From Yimella lutea (GTDB lineage: Bacteria > Actinomycetota > Actinomycetes > Actinomycetales > Dermatophilaceae), in the NCBI RefSeq assembly GCF_006715095.1, contig NZ_VFMO01000001.1, positions 1,736,001 through 1,800,000 of the forward strand: a stretch of 64,000 nt of DNA. The letters run 5' to 3'. This document shows, piece by piece, positions 44,380 through 53,207 of the stretch. The notes under the pieces were generated by a model. That model was not told the origin of the DNA. It made no database searches and was given only the letters and a program-made list of their open reading frames with translations. A program made the position numbers and the translations under genes. The first letter of the stretch is position 1, and every line of letters begins with the position of its first letter.

Positions 44380-45741
44380 CTACTCCTTCGGCCCGCGCTT
44401 ACCGAACATGATGTCGTCCCAACTGGGCACCGACGGGCGACCCTTGCGGGCCTGACTCGGACGAGACGGCACGGCCTCAGGTTCGTCGTCGCCCCGGCCG
44501 TCGGACGGCTCGGCCGGCGTATAGACGGCCTGCTTCGAGGCAACCTCGTCGACGTCTGAATCGGCGTCGGACACGTCGTCGCCGAAGCTCGGACCCGGTT
44601 CGATGTCCGGGTGATCCGAGGCGTCTTCGAAGGCATCATCCCCAGCCTCGTCGACGGCGACGTCCTCAGGATCCTGGGCGACCACCTCATGTCGCAACGG
44701 CTCGACCTCGCCGAGACCGAACAGGTCGACCGTGCCGGTGACGGGGTCGTGGCCCAGTTCGTCGACCGTGGGCTGATCCGGCTCCTCGGCGCCCCCGTCC
44801 GTGTCGTTGCCGGCTGCGGCGGACTGCTTGCCCGCCGGGTGATTGCCGGACGGGTGGCTCTCGCCCTTGCGGCGCGCGTTCGCCTTGCGACGGTTCTTCG
44901 ACCGCTCGCGCATCACCGATACCAGGTCGACCGGACGGTCGTCCTTGTTCGCGACCGGCGTGGCCGCGTCGGCGTCGGTGTCAGCGGAGTCCGACGGCTC
45001 CGGTGAGCTGTCCGTCTCCTGCGCCTCGTCCGGCGCAGCGTGCGGGATCTTCGGTGCGGAGACACGTGCGGGACGGTGGGGCGCGGGCGACTGCTGATCG
45101 AGACCGCCTTCGGCAACGACGTCGTAGACGACCGATTTGGCGGGGTTCTTGCCGAACGGCATCGTCGCGGTCGGCTGGTCGTCCTCGCTCAGCCAGCGTG
45201 CTTCGTCGTCGGTCGGGTGCAGGCTCTGGGTCTGCGCGTCGTAGCGCCAGGTCGCGACGCGGGCACGTCCGCCGGCGGGGAAGCGGCACTCGATCGTCCA
45301 CCCGCGGTCGCCGCGGTAGGCGTCCCAGTTCATGTCGGATGCGGCCACGCCACGGTGCGAAAGACGGCTGCTGACGCGTTCGCCGACCGTGGTGCCCTGC
45401 TCACGTCCGCCGACGCGGACGTGCAACGGCAGCTTCTGTGCGGTGAGCGCCACGTGGTCGCGCTCGGCGCGGATCGGCGGTTCGAATCGGCCGACCTTGT
45501 CGGTGGACCAACCGGTGCGCTCGGCGACCTCGTCGATCGTCAGACCGGAGCGCAACAACGCCTGGATGTCGCGGGGACGCACGTTCGGGTCGACGCCGTC
45601 GTCGTTCAGCCGGGAGCGCACGGCGCGGACGGCGCTGCGCAGGGCATCGTCGATCTCGACCTGGTGCTGTTCACCGTCCTCGTCGACGAGGAGCAGTCGC
45701 GTGCCTTCGTCATCGACACCGACGAATCGCAAGTCGCGCAT
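44380..45741 (-). CDS. sepH: Septation protein SepH (DUF3071)
   Basis: A 453-residue cell-division protein. N-terminal DUF3071 with MRDLRFVGVDDEGTRLLL, the helix-turn-helix segment LRSGLTIDEVAERTGWSTDKV, and the long disordered C-terminal half rich in Asp, Pro and Arg ending SWDDIMFGKRGPKE. In Streptomyces SepH binds FtsZ and stimulates its assembly. ATG 45739-45741 (MRDLRFVG) is the usual start. Convergent with the MFS gene and divergent from hemH. Confidence 0.9.
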   Translation of the reverse strand: MRDLRFVGVDDEGTRLLLVDEDGEQHQVEIDDALRSAVRAVRSRLNDDGVDPNVRPRDIQALLRSGLTIDEVAERTGWSTDKVGRFEPPIRAERDHVALTAQKLPLHVRVGGREQGTTVGERVSSRLSHRGVAASDMNWDAYRGDRGWTIECRFPAGGRARVATWRYDAQTQSLHPTDDEARWLSEDDQPTATMPFGKNPAKSVVYDVVAEGGLDQQSPAPHRPARVSAPKIPHAAPDEAQETDSSPEPSDSADTDADAATPVANKDDRPVDLVSVMRERSKNRRKANARRKGESHPSGNHPAGKQSAAAGNDTDGGAEEPDQPTVDELGHDPVTGTVDLFGLGEVEPLRHEVVAQDPEDVAVDEAGDDAFEDASDHPDIEPGPSFGDDVSDADSDVDEVASKQAVYTPAEPSDGRGDDEPEAVPSRPSQARKGRPSVPSWDDIMFGKRGPKE

Positions 45742-45892
45742 GTGTATGTATGCCTTCCCGGGCTTCGACAAACCGTGGTTCACCTTGCCACGGTGAGTGT
45801 GATCGGACCGGACGGCACGCCGGGCGCGAGGCACACACGAGACATCGACGGGTGCCGCGCCCCGCCCCGGGGACGAGGGTGACAATGGACCC

Positions 45893-47161
45893 ATGAGTTC
45901 TCCCACCGCCGACCCCCGTGACCCTGCGGACTCCGGCTCCGCACCCATGAACCCCGAGGCAGCGTCGGATGCCACCACGGATCCCACCACGGATCCCACC
46001 ACGGATCCCACCACGGACATCGGGCAGACCACCCCTGAGCCCCAGCCGTCGGGCGAGGGTGGGGACACCGCTCTGCCGCCGTACGACGCGATCGTCCTGC
46101 TGTCGTTCGGTGGTCCGGAGTCACCGGAGGAGGTCATGCCCTTCCTGCGCCGGGTGACCGGTGGACGTGGCATCCCCGACGAGCGACTGGAAGAAGTGGC
46201 CCACCACTACATGGAGTTCGGCGGTCGCAGCCCCATCAACGACCAGTGCCGGGCCCTGCAGTCGGCGTTGCACGACGAACTGCGCCGGCGGGGCATCAGC
46301 ACCCCCGTGCTGTGGGGCAACCGCAACAGCGAACCGTTCCTGACCGATGTGCTGCGGGAGGCCTACGACGGCGGCATGCGCAATGTCGTCGCGCTCACCA
46401 CGAGCGCCTACTCCTCCTACAGCTCGTGTCGGCAGTACCGCGAGAACATCGCTGCCTCGCTGGCCGAACTCGCCGAGGAAGGCAAGGAACTCCACGTCGA
46501 CAAGGTGCGCCAGTACGCCACGCATCCCAGCTTCGCACGCACCAACATCCGGCTGATCACCGACGCCGTCCGTGCGGCCGACCAGCCTGACGACTCCAAA
46601 CTGCGGGTCGTGTTCGTGACCCACTCCATCCCCGAGGCGATGGACGACACCTCCGGCCCGGGCGATGGGGAGGGAAACCTGTACGAGCACCAGCACGACG
46701 AACTGGCGCACGTCGCACTCGACGAGATCGGCGCGACGCTCGACCGCGACCTCGACGGCGCACTGGTCTACTGCTCGCGGTCCGGCCCGCCCAGCCAGCC
46801 CTGGCTCGAGCCCGACATCAACGATCACCTGCGTTCGCTCGCCGAGGACGGCGTCACGGACGTCGTCGTGGCACCGATCGGCTTCATCTCCGACCACATG
46901 GAGGTGAAGTTCGATCTCGACACCGAGGCCGCCGAAACCGCACAGGAAGTCGGGCTGCGCATGACGCGCGTCCCGACCGTCGGTATCGACCTGGAGTTCG
47001 TCAGCGGGCTGGTCGACCTCGTCGAGGAGCGCGCCGCTCAGGCCCGCGGTGAGCAGGTGACGATGCCGGCGTGGCCGGGTGAGGCGATGCCGCCGATCTG
47101 TCGCCCGGGCTGTTGCCCGAACCTGCGTACCGCGCTGCCGGCTGCCTGCGGCTCCGACTGA
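45893..47161 (+). CDS. hemH: Ferrochelatase (CpfC/HemH type), with cysteine-rich ends
   Basis: A 422-residue ferrochelatase. The first 70 residues are a Pro/Asp/Thr-rich tail with TTDP repeats; the enzyme core begins at YDAIVLLSFGGPESPEEVM. Core motifs: VVFVTHSIPEAM with the catalytic His, and EVKFDLDTEA. Cysteines in YSSYSSCRQYREN and in the C-terminal MPPICRPGCCPN match the pattern of actinobacterial [2Fe-2S] ferrochelatases. In Gram-positives the substrate is usually coproporphyrin III (CpfC). Stop overlaps the inositol monophosphatase gene start (TGATG). Confidence 0.9.
   Translation: MSSPTADPRDPADSGSAPMNPEAASDATTDPTTDPTTDPTTDIGQTTPEPQPSGEGGDTALPPYDAIVLLSFGGPESPEEVMPFLRRVTGGRGIPDERLEEVAHHYMEFGGRSPINDQCRALQSALHDELRRRGISTPVLWGNRNSEPFLTDVLREAYDGGMRNVVALTTSAYSSYSSCRQYRENIAASLAELAEEGKELHVDKVRQYATHPSFARTNIRLITDAVRAADQPDDSKLRVVFVTHSIPEAMDDTSGPGDGEGNLYEHQHDELAHVALDEIGATLDRDLDGALVYCSRSGPPSQPWLEPDINDHLRSLAEDGVTDVVVAPIGFISDHMEVKFDLDTEAAETAQEVGLRMTRVPTVGIDLEFVSGLVDLVEERAAQARGEQVTMPAWPGEAMPPICRPGCCPNLRTALPAACGSD
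45974..46017. repeat. Tandem 12-bp repeat in the ferrochelatase N-terminus
   Basis: ACCACGGATCCC occurs three times in a row (45974-46009) followed by a partial fourth copy. It encodes TTDP units of the disordered tail. Units are multiples of three bases, so copy-number change keeps the frame. Confidence 0.88.
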
Positions 47162-47979
47162 TGGCATCGCACGACGCCGCAGCGCTGGAACAGGTTGCGC
47201 GCGACGTGGCGGTGCTCGCCGGCCGGTTGATCGTCGAGGAACGCCCCGCCGGGCTCGGTGTCGCGCAGACGAAGACCAGCCTGACCGACGTCGTCACCGA
47301 GATGGACCGGCGCAGCGAACGTCTGATCCGCGACGAGCTCGCACACCGTCGTCCGGACGACGGTGTGCTCGGCGAAGAAGGCACCAGCGACGCGGGCTCG
47401 AGTGGGATCACCTGGGTGGTCGACCCGATCGACGGGACGGTCAACTACCTGTACGAGATTCCGGCGTACGCGGTGTCGATCGCAGCCTGTACCGGCGACA
47501 TCTCCCGGCCGGAGGAACTCGTCCCCGTCGCGGGCGCGGTCTACAACCCGGTGACCGACGAACTCTTCCACGGCCATCGTGGCGGGGGAGCGCACCTGAG
47601 CATCGGGTTGCGTCAGCAGCCGCTTTCGGTGAGCGGCACGAAGGATCTGGGGATGGCGCTGCTCGGTACGGGCTTCGGGTACGAAGCGGCCAAGCGGGAG
47701 CGACAGGGCGCTGTGCTGGCCGAGCTCATCGGTGACGTGCGCGATGTGCGCCGGATCGGGAGCGCGGCGCTCGATCTGTGCTCCATTGCGGCCGGACGCC
47801 TGGACGTGTACTTCGAGTCCGGCCTCAATCCGTGGGACCGTGCGGCCGGTCAGTTGCTGGTCCGGGAAGCGGGCGGAGTGGTCCGCGGGGCAGACCAGGA
47901 GCCCGACAAGCACATGGTGATCGCAGGCCCGGCGGGGTTGGTCGAGCAGGTGGCGCTCCGGGTGCTTGCTGACGGATGA
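47161..47979 (+). CDS. Inositol monophosphatase family protein (SuhB-like)
   Basis: A 272-residue Mg-dependent sugar phosphatase. Metal-binding motif WVVDPIDGTVNYLYE, GEEG, and LNPWDRAAGQLLVREAGG near the C-terminus. Could act on inositol-1-phosphate (for mycothiol or phosphatidylinositol) or on other phosphates. Starts at ATG 47161 within the hemH stop (TGATG), so it is translationally coupled to hemH. Substrate specificity is not visible. Confidence 0.88.
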   Translation: MASHDAAALEQVARDVAVLAGRLIVEERPAGLGVAQTKTSLTDVVTEMDRRSERLIRDELAHRRPDDGVLGEEGTSDAGSSGITWVVDPIDGTVNYLYEIPAYAVSIAACTGDISRPEELVPVAGAVYNPVTDELFHGHRGGGAHLSIGLRQQPLSVSGTKDLGMALLGTGFGYEAAKRERQGAVLAELIGDVRDVRRIGSAALDLCSIAAGRLDVYFESGLNPWDRAAGQLLVREAGGVVRGADQEPDKHMVIAGPAGLVEQVALRVLADG

Positions 47980-48142
47980 CCACCCACGAGGGTGAAACCG
48001 CGGACCCGGTGCGCACTCCTCGGCCGCGATGGTGCACAATTCCCGCGCGGCGGGCACAAAAAACGGGTCGGGAGCGTTACCGCGACTGAAGCCGGGGTAC
48101 CGCCCGGCCGACGCACCGAACTGACGACGAAGAAGGACCTCG

Positions 48143-48436
48143 ATGGCCACCGATTACGACGCTCCACGAAAGACCGACGACGACCTCTCCGAGGACAGCC
48201 TCGAGGAACTCAAGTCGCGTCGCAACGACACCAGCGGTCAGGTCGACGTCGACGAGACCGAGCAGGCAGAAGGCTTCGAGCTGCCGGGTGCGGACCTCTC
48301 CGGTGAGGAGATGGAGATCCGCGTCGTCCCGCGTCAGGCCGACGAGTTCACCTGCTCACGCTGCTTCCTGGTCAACCACCGCAGTCAGCACGCCGGCGAG
48401 CGTGACGGCCTGCCGATCTGCAAGGACTGCGCCTGA
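48143..48436 (+). CDS. DUF4193 zinc-ribbon-like protein
   Basis: A 97-residue acidic protein starting [20 protein letters not shown] and ending [15 protein letters not shown]...CKDC; the C-x2-C and C-x2-C pairs form a likely zinc site. Family DUF4193 is widespread in actinomycetes, often next to dut. Function unknown; some family members are co-ordinated with RNA polymerase binding in mycobacteria, which I did not confirm. It precedes dut by six bases. Confidence 0.85.
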   Translation: MATDYDAPRKTDDDLSEDSLEELKSRRNDTSGQVDVDETEQAEGFELPGADLSGEEMEIRVVPRQADEFTCSRCFLVNHRSQHAGERDGLPICKDCA

Positions 48437-48441
48437 GCGCT

Positions 48442-48966
48442 GTGCCTGACCGACTGCCGCTGATGATCCAGCAGCTCGACCCGGAGCTGCCACTGCCCGC
48501 GTACGCCAAACCCGGCGACGCGGGCATGGATCTGTATGCGGCGCAAGGGGTTTCACTGCCACCCGGTGAGCGCTCGTTGGTGCGCACCGGTATCGCGCTC
48601 GCCATACCCGACGGCTTCGTCGGCCTGGTTCACCCGCGGTCCGGGCTGGCCGCGAAGCACGGCATCACCATCGTCAATGCTCCTGGCACCATCGACGCCG
48701 GCTACCGCGGCGAGGTGCTGGTGAACCTGATGAATCTGGACCCGCGCGACACCTTCCAGGTGCAGCGGGGTGACCGCATCGCCCAACTCGTGGTGCAGGC
48801 ATGTGCCCGGGTCGAGTGGGAACCCGTGGATGCCCTTCCCGATAGCGTGAGAGGTGTGAGGGGACACGGAGCCAGTGGTGGCTTCGGTTCGTCCACGACA
48901 CCGACAGATCGCCCTTCGGACCGACCGTCCGACAGCACGACTTCCGACAGCACGAGCAAGGACTGA
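48442..48966 (+). CDS. dut: dUTPase (deoxyuridine 5'-triphosphate nucleotidohydrolase)
   Basis: A 174-residue trimeric dUTPase, which removes dUTP and makes dUMP. Motifs: [11 protein letters not shown] (1), [10 protein letters not shown] (2), [14 protein letters not shown] (3), [10 protein letters not shown] (4) and the C-terminal [12 protein letters not shown] (5). GTG 48442 fits the start. The 15-residue C-terminal tail beyond motif 5 is Ser/Thr/Asp-rich. Co-transcribed with DUF4193 and DUF3710. Confidence 0.93.
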   Translation: MPDRLPLMIQQLDPELPLPAYAKPGDAGMDLYAAQGVSLPPGERSLVRTGIALAIPDGFVGLVHPRSGLAAKHGITIVNAPGTIDAGYRGEVLVNLMNLDPRDTFQVQRGDRIAQLVVQACARVEWEPVDALPDSVRGVRGHGASGGFGSSTTPTDRPSDRPSDSTTSDSTSKD

Positions 48967-48971
48967 GAACC

Positions 48972-49817
48972 GTGGGTATTTTCCGTCGCAAGGACAAGGC
49001 GGCCGAGGTCGAGAAGCCAGCCGCGACCGAGGTCGACACCGAAGAGGTGCGTGACGTCGAGACGGACGCCGCAGCCGGCGAACCGGTGACCGGGACCTCT
49101 GACGACAGCGCCGACGACGCACGCACCGACCCGGCTGTTGCCGCCGACGAGAACGCCGACAAGCTTGCCCGCACCCCGCGCCTGAACTCGCGTGAGGTCG
49201 ACCGCAGCAAGGGCCCTTTCGACCGCGCGGAGGTCGACGACCTCGAGGGCCGCGTCGATTTCGGTTCGATCGCCATCGTCCCGATCGCCGAGATGGAACT
49301 TCGCCTGGACGTCGACGAATCGGGACAGGAGATCACCGGCCTGACTGCGATCGTCGGCGAATCTGCGTGTCAGATGCAGGTCTTTGCTGCACCGAAGTCC
49401 AGCGGTGTGTGGGACGGAATCCGTGGCGAGATCCACGACAACCTGCTGAGCACCGGCGGTACCGCGCAGGAGATGGTCGGCGAACTGGGGTACGAACTGC
49501 ACGTCCGGACGCCGGCCACCGGCCCTGACGGTCGCACCACGCACTCCGCCGCGACCTTCGTCGGCGTCGACGGCCCACGCTGGTTCCTGCGGGCCGTCCT
49601 GTCCGGCAGGGCCGCGATGGAGGACGAGGCCGCCGAGCAGATGCTGGAGTTCATCCGTGGCGTGGTCGTGACCCGTGGCGGTGAGCCGCGCGCTCCCCGC
49701 GAACTCCTGCCGCTTCGACTGCCGGAGAACACCGAGCCGGTGCGCGAGTACGACGAGGCGGGCGAGGAACTCCCGAACCCGTTCGACCGCGGTCCGGAGA
49801 TCACCGAGATCCGTTGA
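48972..49817 (+). CDS. DUF3710 domain protein
   Basis: A 281-residue protein: acidic disordered N-terminus (about 1-75), then DUF3710 with GRVDFGSIAIVPIAEMELRL and QMQVFAAPKSSGVWDGIRGE, and a C-terminal LPLRLPENTEP. No membrane helix. GTG 48972 follows dut by five bases. Function unknown; genomic context is the conserved dut-OB-fold-trkA block. Confidence 0.85.
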   Translation: MGIFRRKDKAAEVEKPAATEVDTEEVRDVETDAAAGEPVTGTSDDSADDARTDPAVAADENADKLARTPRLNSREVDRSKGPFDRAEVDDLEGRVDFGSIAIVPIAEMELRLDVDESGQEITGLTAIVGESACQMQVFAAPKSSGVWDGIRGEIHDNLLSTGGTAQEMVGELGYELHVRTPATGPDGRTTHSAATFVGVDGPRWFLRAVLSGRAAMEDEAAEQMLEFIRGVVVTRGGEPRAPRELLPLRLPENTEPVREYDEAGEELPNPFDRGPEITEIR

Positions 49818-50191
49818 TGGATTCCCGCCTGCGTCGCTGGGCCCGAAAAATCTCGGGTTCGAGCGTCGAACACGACCGAGAAGCGTTGCAGCGCAACGCC
49901 CTTGCCTCGGGCAGCAGCCGTGTCGCCGAGCTCGTCGACCGTTCATCGGCGACCTGCACGGGCACGATCACCGAGGTCTCTGCTCAGCAGTTGGGTGAGG
50001 ACGGTTGGGCCCTGCTCGCTGCCGTCGACGACGGTTCGGGCGTACTGACGCTGAGCTGGCTCGGTCGGCGCAGCATCGCCGGAATCGAACCGGGCGTGAT
50101 GCTGACCGCGCACGGTCGGGTGTCGTTCAAGCGCAGCCTGCCGGTGATGTTCAACCCGCGCTACGAAATCATCCCCTGCAGCGACCGCTGA
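49817..50191 (+). CDS. OB-fold nucleic acid binding protein
   Basis: A 124-residue protein with a predicted OB-fold (tRNA_anti-like) domain: TCTGTITEVSAQ, VLTLSWLGRRSIAGIEPGVM and the terminal FNPRYEIIP. Fits the actinobacterial OB-fold protein that follows DUF3710. Starts at ATG 49817, overlapping the DUF3710 stop (TGATG), so translationally coupled. It may bind single-stranded nucleic acid; target unknown. Confidence 0.82.
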   Translation: MDSRLRRWARKISGSSVEHDREALQRNALASGSSRVAELVDRSSATCTGTITEVSAQQLGEDGWALLAAVDDGSGVLTLSWLGRRSIAGIEPGVMLTAHGRVSFKRSLPVMFNPRYEIIPCSDR

Positions 50192-50213
50192 CCACTGCCG
50201 CCCATCTCCGAGG

Positions 50214-50912
50214 TCAAAGGACGTCTGGGGTCACCAGGCGGATCTCGGACGCGTCCTGACCGGTGAGCGCGGTGCCGAGCAACGGCTCGGACGCGGGAGT
50301 GGTGAGGAACAGCAGTTCGTCGAACCCTTCGACGACGTCGTGCGGCTTCGGCGCGATTGGCGTCTCGTCGCGAATGATCGCGACCAGCACGGTGTCCTTC
50401 GGCAGCTCCAACTCGGCGATGGTGCTGCCCACGACGGGTCCGTCGGCGGGAACGGTGATCTCGACCATCGCAGCGCGACCCTGCTGGAACTGGAACAGCC
50501 TTACCAGGTCACCGACGGAGACAGCCTCCTCGACCAGGGCGGTCATCAGGCGCGGGGTCGACACCGCGACGTCGACACCCCAGCTCTCGTCGAACATCCA
50601 CTCGTTCTTCGGGTTGCTGATGCGGGCGACCGTGCGCCCGACGCCGAACTCGGTCTTCGCGAGCAACGAGACGACGAGGTTGACCTTGTCGTCGCCGGTC
50701 GCGCAGACCACGACATCGCAGTCCTCGAGGCCGGCCTCGTGCAGTGTGCTGGTCTCGCACGCGTCGGCCAGCAACCAGGACGCCTCGGGCACGGACTGGC
50801 TCTTCGCCTCGTCCGCGTACTTGTCGATGAACAGCACCTGGTGCTTGTTGACGAGCAATTCACGGCCGATCGAACGGCCGACCGAACCTGCTCCGACGAT
50901 GACGACTCGCAT
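50214..50912 (-). CDS. TrkA family potassium uptake regulatory protein
   Basis: A 232-residue Trk/Ktr regulatory subunit: N-terminal Rossmann RCK-N domain (VVIVGAGSVGRSIGRELLV) and C-terminal RCK-C domain (VVGSTIAELELPKDTVLVAI). It senses nucleotide (ATP, ADP or c-di-AMP) and gates a K+ channel. It is the second of two adjacent TrkA genes on the minus strand; the channel subunit is not in this window. Confidence 0.9.
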   Translation of the reverse strand: MRVVIVGAGSVGRSIGRELLVNKHQVLFIDKYADEAKSQSVPEASWLLADACETSTLHEAGLEDCDVVVCATGDDKVNLVVSLLAKTEFGVGRTVARISNPKNEWMFDESWGVDVAVSTPRLMTALVEEAVSVGDLVRLFQFQQGRAAMVEITVPADGPVVGSTIAELELPKDTVLVAIIRDETPIAPKPHDVVEGFDELLFLTTPASEPLLGTALTGQDASEIRLVTPDVL

Positions 50913-50926
50913 CGAAATTCCCTCGC

Positions 50927-51592
50927 TCAGACTTCGGTCGGACGCTGACCCGCGAGCAACTGCTCGAGGGCGGCGAGACGGTCGGTGCGCACCAGCATCT
51001 GCAACAGGTCGCCGTCCTGCAGGACGGTGTTCTTGACTGGGAGCATCCCTTCACCCAGCCGCGTCAGGTAGGCGACGCGGGCGCCGGTGATCGCCTCCAG
51101 TTTGACCAGCGCAGTGCCGACCCAGCTGGGGTCGGTCGGGATCTCGGCCAGTGTCACCGCGCCGCTCACGTCGGTGTGCACCGGGACGGCTCCGGCAGGC
51201 ACCAGCCGGCGCATCACCTGGTCGGCGGTCCACTTCACGGTGGCCACCGTGGGGATGCCGAGCCGCTGATAGATCTCCGCGCGGCCCGGGTCGTAGATAC
51301 GGGCGACAACGTGCTCGACGTCGAACGTCTCACGGGCCACCCGGGCGGACAGGATGTTGGAGTTGTCACCGCTGCTGACTGCCGCGAATGCGTACGCCCG
51401 GTCGATGCCGGCTGCACGCAGGGTGTCGCGGTCGAATCCGACGCCGGTGATGCGTCGTCCCTCGAACGCTGCGCCGAGGCGCCGGAAGGCGGCCTCGTTC
51501 TGGTCGATGACGGCGACTGAGTGTCCCTGTGCTTCCAGCGACATAGCCAAGGTGGAGCCCACACGGCCGCAGCCCATGATCACGTAGTGCAC
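50927..51592 (-). CDS. TrkA family potassium uptake regulatory protein
   Basis: A 221-residue paralogue of the neighbouring TrkA. N-terminal VIMGCGRVGSTLAMSLEAQG dinucleotide-binding loop, C-terminal LPVKNTVLQDGDLLQMLV RCK-C segment. The two genes are 14 bases apart and presumably co-transcribed; two single-RCK subunits acting as a heteromer is a known Trk layout. Channel partner is not seen nearby. Confidence 0.9.
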   Translation of the reverse strand: MHYVIMGCGRVGSTLAMSLEAQGHSVAVIDQNEAAFRRLGAAFEGRRITGVGFDRDTLRAAGIDRAYAFAAVSSGDNSNILSARVARETFDVEHVVARIYDPGRAEIYQRLGIPTVATVKWTADQVMRRLVPAGAVPVHTDVSGAVTLAEIPTDPSWVGTALVKLEAITGARVAYLTRLGEGMLPVKNTVLQDGDLLQMLVRTDRLAALEQLLAGQRPTEV

Positions 51593-51735
51593 TCAGCAGA
51601 CGCTACCGGAGCAGGTGGGTGCATTCCCAACCTCGGCGGTTCGCCCCATGCCGTACCTGCTGCCTATGCTCCGAACATGTCCCTTCCATGCATTCCCGGC
51701 CCGTCCTGCCCGTGCACCGCCGCGTGGGTCGCGCG

Positions 51736-53001
51736 ATGAGCCGTCCGTCGGGTTCGGGACGTGGTCGTCGACGTGGCGACCAGCGCCGTCCGCGGTCGCG
51801 TTCCAACCAAGGCCGATCGCTGGTCGGTCAGGAGTTCGAGGTCGAGATCGGTCCGGTCGCGCACGGCGGTCACTGCGTGGCTCGCCACGAGGGACGCGTG
51901 TTGTTCGTCAGGCACGCGTTGCCCGGCGAGCGCGTGATCGCGCGGGTGACCGACGGGGGAGACAAGTCGAGCTTTCTGCGGGCAGATGCCGTCCGGGTGC
52001 TCGAAGCATCGGACGAGCGAGTGGACGACGGGTGTCCGTTCGCCGGTCCGGGCAAGTGTGGCGGGTGCGACTGGCAGCACACGACCGCCGCCTATCAGCG
52101 CGATCTGAAGACCGCCGTGGTGCGCGAACAGTTGCAGCGGCTGGCCGGCATCGAATGGAACGGTCAGGTGCAGGCCGTGCCGGGTGACGACGACGGTGCC
52201 GGCTGGCGCACCCGGGTCGAGTTCACGATCAGTGGGGGAGGGCGTCTCGGCCTGCGTGGCCACCGCTCGCACGACATCATCAAGATCGACAACTGCCGGA
52301 TCGCGCACCCGCTGATCGGTCAGGTCGGTCTCTACCAGGAGCGTTTCAAGCCCGGTCTGTCGGGTCTCGACGTCGCGGTGACCTCTGAGAACGAAGTGAT
52401 TGCAGTCGAGTTGCCGCTGGAGTCGGGGGACGAGATTCCGGTGCTGGGCGAGGTGGTCGCGGCGAACGGACGCGAACACGAGTTCGAGGTGAGCGCGCGC
52501 GGCTTCTGGCAGATCCACCCGGGGGCCACCACGACCTTTGTCGAGCACGTGCTGTCGAAGTTGGCGCCGGTCGAGGGCGAGAAGGTGCTCGATCTGTACT
52601 GCGGTGTGGGCCTGTTCTCCGCGTTCTTCGCAGATGTCGTCGGCGCGCCGAACGTCCTCGGTGTCGAGGGCTCGGAGCCGGCCGTGGAGCAGGCGCACGC
52701 GAACGTCCCCGGCGCGAGTTTCATCGCCGGTGACGTGCGAGAGCAGTTGGACTTCCTGGAGGCCGAGGCCGATCTGGTCGTGCTCGACCCGCCACGCACG
52801 GGCGCGGGGCGTGAGGTCATCGAAGCCATCGCAGCCCGTGCGCCGCGGGCTGTCGCGTACGTCGCGTGCGATCCCGCAGCGTTGGCGCGCGACCTGGCGT
52901 ACGCGTCCGAGGTCGGTTACGCGCCGACCTCGATCGAGGCGTTCGATGCCTTTCCCATGACCCATCACGTCGAGACGATCGCGATCCTCGAACCGCGGTG
53001 A
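51736..53001 (+). CDS. TRAM/TrmA-family RNA methyltransferase
   Basis: A 421-residue SAM-dependent RNA methyltransferase (RumA/TrmA family). N-terminal TRAM domain (about 30-85, GHCVARHEGRVLFVRHALPG), Fe-S cysteines in DGCPFAGPGKCGGCDWQH, SAM motif VLDLYCGVGLFSAFF, LDPPRTGAG, and catalytic Cys in AYVACDPAALARDL. Expected to make m5U in rRNA or tRNA. Start ATG 51736; a longer frame from 51619 has no family match. It precedes acnA, the usual actinobacterial order. Confidence 0.9.
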   Translation: MSRPSGSGRGRRRGDQRRPRSRSNQGRSLVGQEFEVEIGPVAHGGHCVARHEGRVLFVRHALPGERVIARVTDGGDKSSFLRADAVRVLEASDERVDDGCPFAGPGKCGGCDWQHTTAAYQRDLKTAVVREQLQRLAGIEWNGQVQAVPGDDDGAGWRTRVEFTISGGGRLGLRGHRSHDIIKIDNCRIAHPLIGQVGLYQERFKPGLSGLDVAVTSENEVIAVELPLESGDEIPVLGEVVAANGREHEFEVSARGFWQIHPGATTTFVEHVLSKLAPVEGEKVLDLYCGVGLFSAFFADVVGAPNVLGVEGSEPAVEQAHANVPGASFIAGDVREQLDFLEAEADLVVLDPPRTGAGREVIEAIAARAPRAVAYVACDPAALARDLAYASEVGYAPTSIEAFDAFPMTHHVETIAILEPR

Positions 53002-53138
53002 GACCGGGTCGGGCGCTCACGAGGATCTTGCCCGGCAGGGGCGTGTCGCGCGGTCGAACGGTGTTGAATCGGGGCAGGCACACCACGCGCGTGAGTTAGG
53101 TGAACCTTCGTGATTCCGCGCCCATCCGGTGTGATTGG

Positions 53139-53160
53139 ATTATCTTGACGTCAAGATAAT
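53139..53160. promoter_or_regulatory. Perfect 22-bp palindrome upstream of acnA
   Basis: ATTATCTTGAC / GTCAAGATAAT is an 11-bp perfect inverted repeat, 47 bases before the aconitase start and containing the best -10-like hexamer (GATAAT, 53155-53160). A dimeric repressor operator controlling aconitase is inferred. AcnR-type regulation is known in other actinobacteria but its published box differs. Confidence 0.7.
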
Positions 53161-53207
53161 CGGGCTGTTGCCCGTGACAGCCAGACCGATGCGATGAAGG
53201 AGTTGGC

